Shown here: piece by piece, positions 62,331-64,000 of the stretch | How the letters are laid out: each line of letters opens with the position of its first letter | Position numbering within the stretch: position 1 is the first letter of the stretch | Source: Marsupella aquatica | Lineage: Eukaryota > Marchantiophyta | Direction: 5' to 3' | NCBI GenBank assembly: GCA_973895155.1 | Contig: OZ316893.1 | Span: 22,878,001-22,942,000, forward strand | DNA length: 64,000 nucleotides | The notes under the pieces: generated by a model | The model's input: only the letters and a program-made list of their open reading frames with translations | Databases searched by the model: none | Told to the model about the DNA's origin: nothing | Made by a program: the position numbers and the translations under genes

Positions 62331-63039
62331 AAACCTAGTGTTGTGTCATTGGATAATCGGAGTGGTATCTTTCGATTAGTTGGGCCTTCTGGAACAGTAT
62401 ACCAGCTAGAGAGAGTTACTGGATAATGGTGCTCAGCCCTTGATGTTGGGTAAGTCTGCCATACGTGGATTGTGATTGCGTCCAGAGGATTTGGAGGATT
62501 GTCCCTTTCTCATTCAGACTTCATTGGGGGGACCTACACCTACACAACACATTACCAGGAGACCTCTTGATTTGAGGATTCAGGAAGGTCATACCATAGA
62601 TAGCTCACAGATACAGGTGCGAGCTATTTTGACTAAGGAAGAGTCATATGATGTGTTGGTGGGATGTACAGTGCTCTACCCCATGGGATTTATTCTTGAT
62701 TTTTGGGAGGAATCAGTGTCATATAGACCTGATTGGCAGTCAGGAGATGCTCGATTGAGCAAATTACCAGTGAGATTTAGTGGACCTGTGGGAGGCCCTA
62801 AATCCACACCATTGTCTTTGGTAGCATTCAGTGGTGTAATTGCTGGACCTGATGATTTGATTGAGGGTAATGCGCATGCAGCAGATGTTCCACCATTGGA
62901 AGAGTCTCATGAGGAGCACATCATGCGGGGATTACCTATTGGCAGTGTTGTGCCACCAGTGTGGGGCACTGCACAGGCCTTGCCACAGGCAGCAGCACGA
63001 TTGGTACATGATGCATGGCGTCATGCTTTTACACCATAG
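62331..63039 (+). pseudogene. Retroelement aspartic protease (retropepsin) domain
   Basis: The active-site loop reads LLDNGAQPLMLGKSA, with the catalytic Asp codon at 62422. The usual motif is D-S/T-G-A, so Asn occupies the Ser/Thr position; AAT could arise from AGT by one transition. The C-terminal flap half is recognisable as YDVLVGCTVLYPMGFILDF at about 62650-62705, where retropepsins typically have the hydrophobic-hydrophobic-G element. A short protein-like piece in another frame (62331-62415) precedes it, so a frameshift separates them. Stops: TGA at 62473 and TAG at 63037. The ancestral role is cleavage of the Gag-Pol polyprotein. About 100 codons of linker then lead to the methyltransferase. 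Confidence 0.7.
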
Positions 63040-63044
63040 TTAGG

Positions 63045-64000
63045 AGCAGAGCAGTCTCTTGCAGATGGACCGGTGACTCTTTCACCATGGGATACCACTC
63101 CTATTGCTTGGCATATCCACCAGAGGGTATTTGTTTGTTGGATCTTTTTGGTGGGATTAGCACTGGATTGGCTGCTGTTCTTCAGGCAAGAATTCTTGTG
63201 CGTCGTTATTTGTATGTGGAGACAGATGAGACAGCACGGAGGGTCTCATTGCGACATGTGGCTATGTTGGTGGATAGATATCCACAATTGCTGCTAGTGG
63301 ATGCTAGCTGTTCATGGTTATCAGCATGCACTACCTGCTGATATTTCATTGTTGGGGGCGGATCATCTGCATCGTGTTGGCCCCATTGATTTGGTGATTG
63401 TTGGTTGGCCATGTCAGGGCCAATCTAGAGCTGGCGTTGGGCATGGACTTCATGATCCACGCTCTGCATTGTTTTGGGAGATGTTATGGGTGTTGCGTCA
63501 TCTCTAGCTACATCAGACATAGTCTCTAGCATACATTTTGGAGAATGTGCCATTGTTAGGTGATGATCGTAGTCGGATTGTTGCCAGTGTTCACCAGGTG
63601 AGGTCTTGGATTGGACCTGCTGTGTTATTGAATGCTGCACATGTGGGTTCTCGTGCACATCATCCACGCTTGTGGTGGACTAATTTGATCCCATGTGAGG
63701 CGCTGAAGCGTGCATTTGACAGCATTCCATGCTCACCAGCCTTAGTGGTGGATGATATTTTGGATCTAGGGCGTCGTGCACAGGGTGTGACCCAACCTGA
63801 TAGACCTCCATTGGTAGTGGTCAATGCAGTTGGATGCCCACGTTGTGCATTACCCACTCTTGTAAGCCACTCTGCTTCATATGCATTCAGAGCAGGTGGC
63901 CCTGGACTTGTGTGGGACACAGCTCTCCAGCAGTTAGTGGAGCCTACTGCTGATGAGAGAGAGCGTGCTATGGGATTTTTGACTGGCACCACTATAGTTG
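63045..64000 (+). pseudogene. DNA (cytosine-5) methyltransferase domain in the retroelement polyprotein
   Basis: Motifs in order: I, LDLFGGISTGL (63138-63170, SAM binding); II-like, YVETDETAR; IV, DLVIVGWPCQGQS with the catalytic Cys at 63412-63414; VI, LENVP with the Glu at 63541; VIII-like, HHPRLWWTN with Arg at 63667; and IX-X-like, ERERAMGF at about 63955. This is the unpermuted I-to-X order. Plant DRM enzymes are permuted, so it is not DRM-like. Spacing and the GIxTGL, AxxxxRxxxxWxN words recall DNMT3. The domain continues from the protease linker: the frame leaves near 63120 and returns near 63300, two shifts that cancel. TAG stops are at 63505 and 63520. The target-recognition region is present at least in part. 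The ancestral enzyme would transfer a methyl group from SAM to cytosine C5. Confidence 0.8.

Larger units (their letters stand above)
60241..64000 (+). mobile_element. LTR-type retroelement carrying a DNA methyltransferase (incomplete at window edge)
   Basis: Order on the plus strand: gag with zinc knuckles, retropepsin, cytosine-5 DNA methyltransferase, window end. The gag-protease order is that of Ty3-like and other LTR elements. RT, RNase H, integrase and the 3' LTR would lie beyond 64000 and are not seen. The coding frame changes several times (for example near 60800, 62330, 62420, 63120 and 63300) and is cut by at least fourteen in-frame stops, so this copy is inactive. Confidence 0.75.

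Noticed and set aside
60496-63522. TAG read as glutamine by an altered code or a suppressor
   Set aside because: TGA and TAA stops and several frameshifts also occur in the same ORFs, and the host-type NLR genes end normally; decay by deamination is simpler.
63045-64000. Methyltransferase interpreted as a plant DRM gene
   Set aside because: DRM catalytic motifs are circularly permuted; here motif I precedes IV, VI, VIII and X.
1-64000. tRNA, rRNA, CRISPR, bacterial operons or ribosome-binding sites
   Set aside because: None recognised; introns and transposon types show eukaryotic nuclear DNA, where several of these do not apply.

Overview
The window is plant nuclear DNA. A clade is suggested by two large disease-resistance-type genes that join an alpha/beta-hydrolase to an NB-ARC ATPase and leucine-rich repeats. 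To my knowledge that fusion has been described mainly in liverworts, so a bryophyte, probably a liverwort, is the best guess; this is inference. The rest is dominated by mobile elements, most of them decayed. Eukaryotic features seen directly are GT-AG introns, target-site duplications (TSDs) and several transposon superfamilies. No rRNA, tRNA or CRISPR was recognised.

Layout. 0-13 kb: AT-rich intergenic DNA with small inverted-repeat elements, a broken coiled-coil gag-like ORF (5.4-6.1 kb) and short-period tandem repeats (4.2-4.7 and 9.4-10.6 kb, inverted to each other). 13.5-19.7 kb, minus strand: NLR copy A, five exons (anchor, hydrolase, hydrolase end, NB-ARC, LRR+TPR) with two frameshifts. 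19.7-26 kb: its duplicated upstream flank, LINE fragments and a Tc1/mariner-like element. 26.0-33.8 kb: a CACTA transposon with matching termini and a 3-bp TSD, carrying a broken transposon gene and two captured exons of Mediator subunit MED7. 35-38 kb: an orphan TPR fragment (copy C). 39.0-45.7 kb, minus strand: NLR copy B, intact through hydrolase, NB-ARC, LRR and most TPR modules. 46-51 kb: its duplicated flank with a separate insertion. 51.05-55.14 kb: a terminal-inverted-repeat element filled with palindromes spaced about 89 bp apart and two TATA-bearing segments. 55.1-58.6 kb, minus strand: a broken gag-like, coiled-coil ORF. 60.2-64.0 kb, plus strand: an LTR-type retroelement with gag, zinc knuckles and a retropepsin, followed by a cytosine-5 DNA methyltransferase; the window ends inside it.

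How the parts relate. The two NLR copies and the TPR fragment come from segmental duplication of one locus, and their flanks hold homologous LINE tails, so transposon history and gene duplication can be read together. The methyltransferase lies in the pol position, where RT would be expected downstream. Premature stops in the mobile-element ORFs are mostly TAG where CAG would be expected, with some TGA where CGA would be. That pattern fits decay by deamination of methylated CHG and CG cytosines.

The most interesting items are the methyltransferase-carrying retroelement, the hydrolase-NB-ARC-LRR-TPR genes with one domain set per exon, the palindrome array with promoter-like units, and the CACTA element with captured MED7 exons. 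All exon models come from reading splice signals and paralog comparison, with no transcript evidence.
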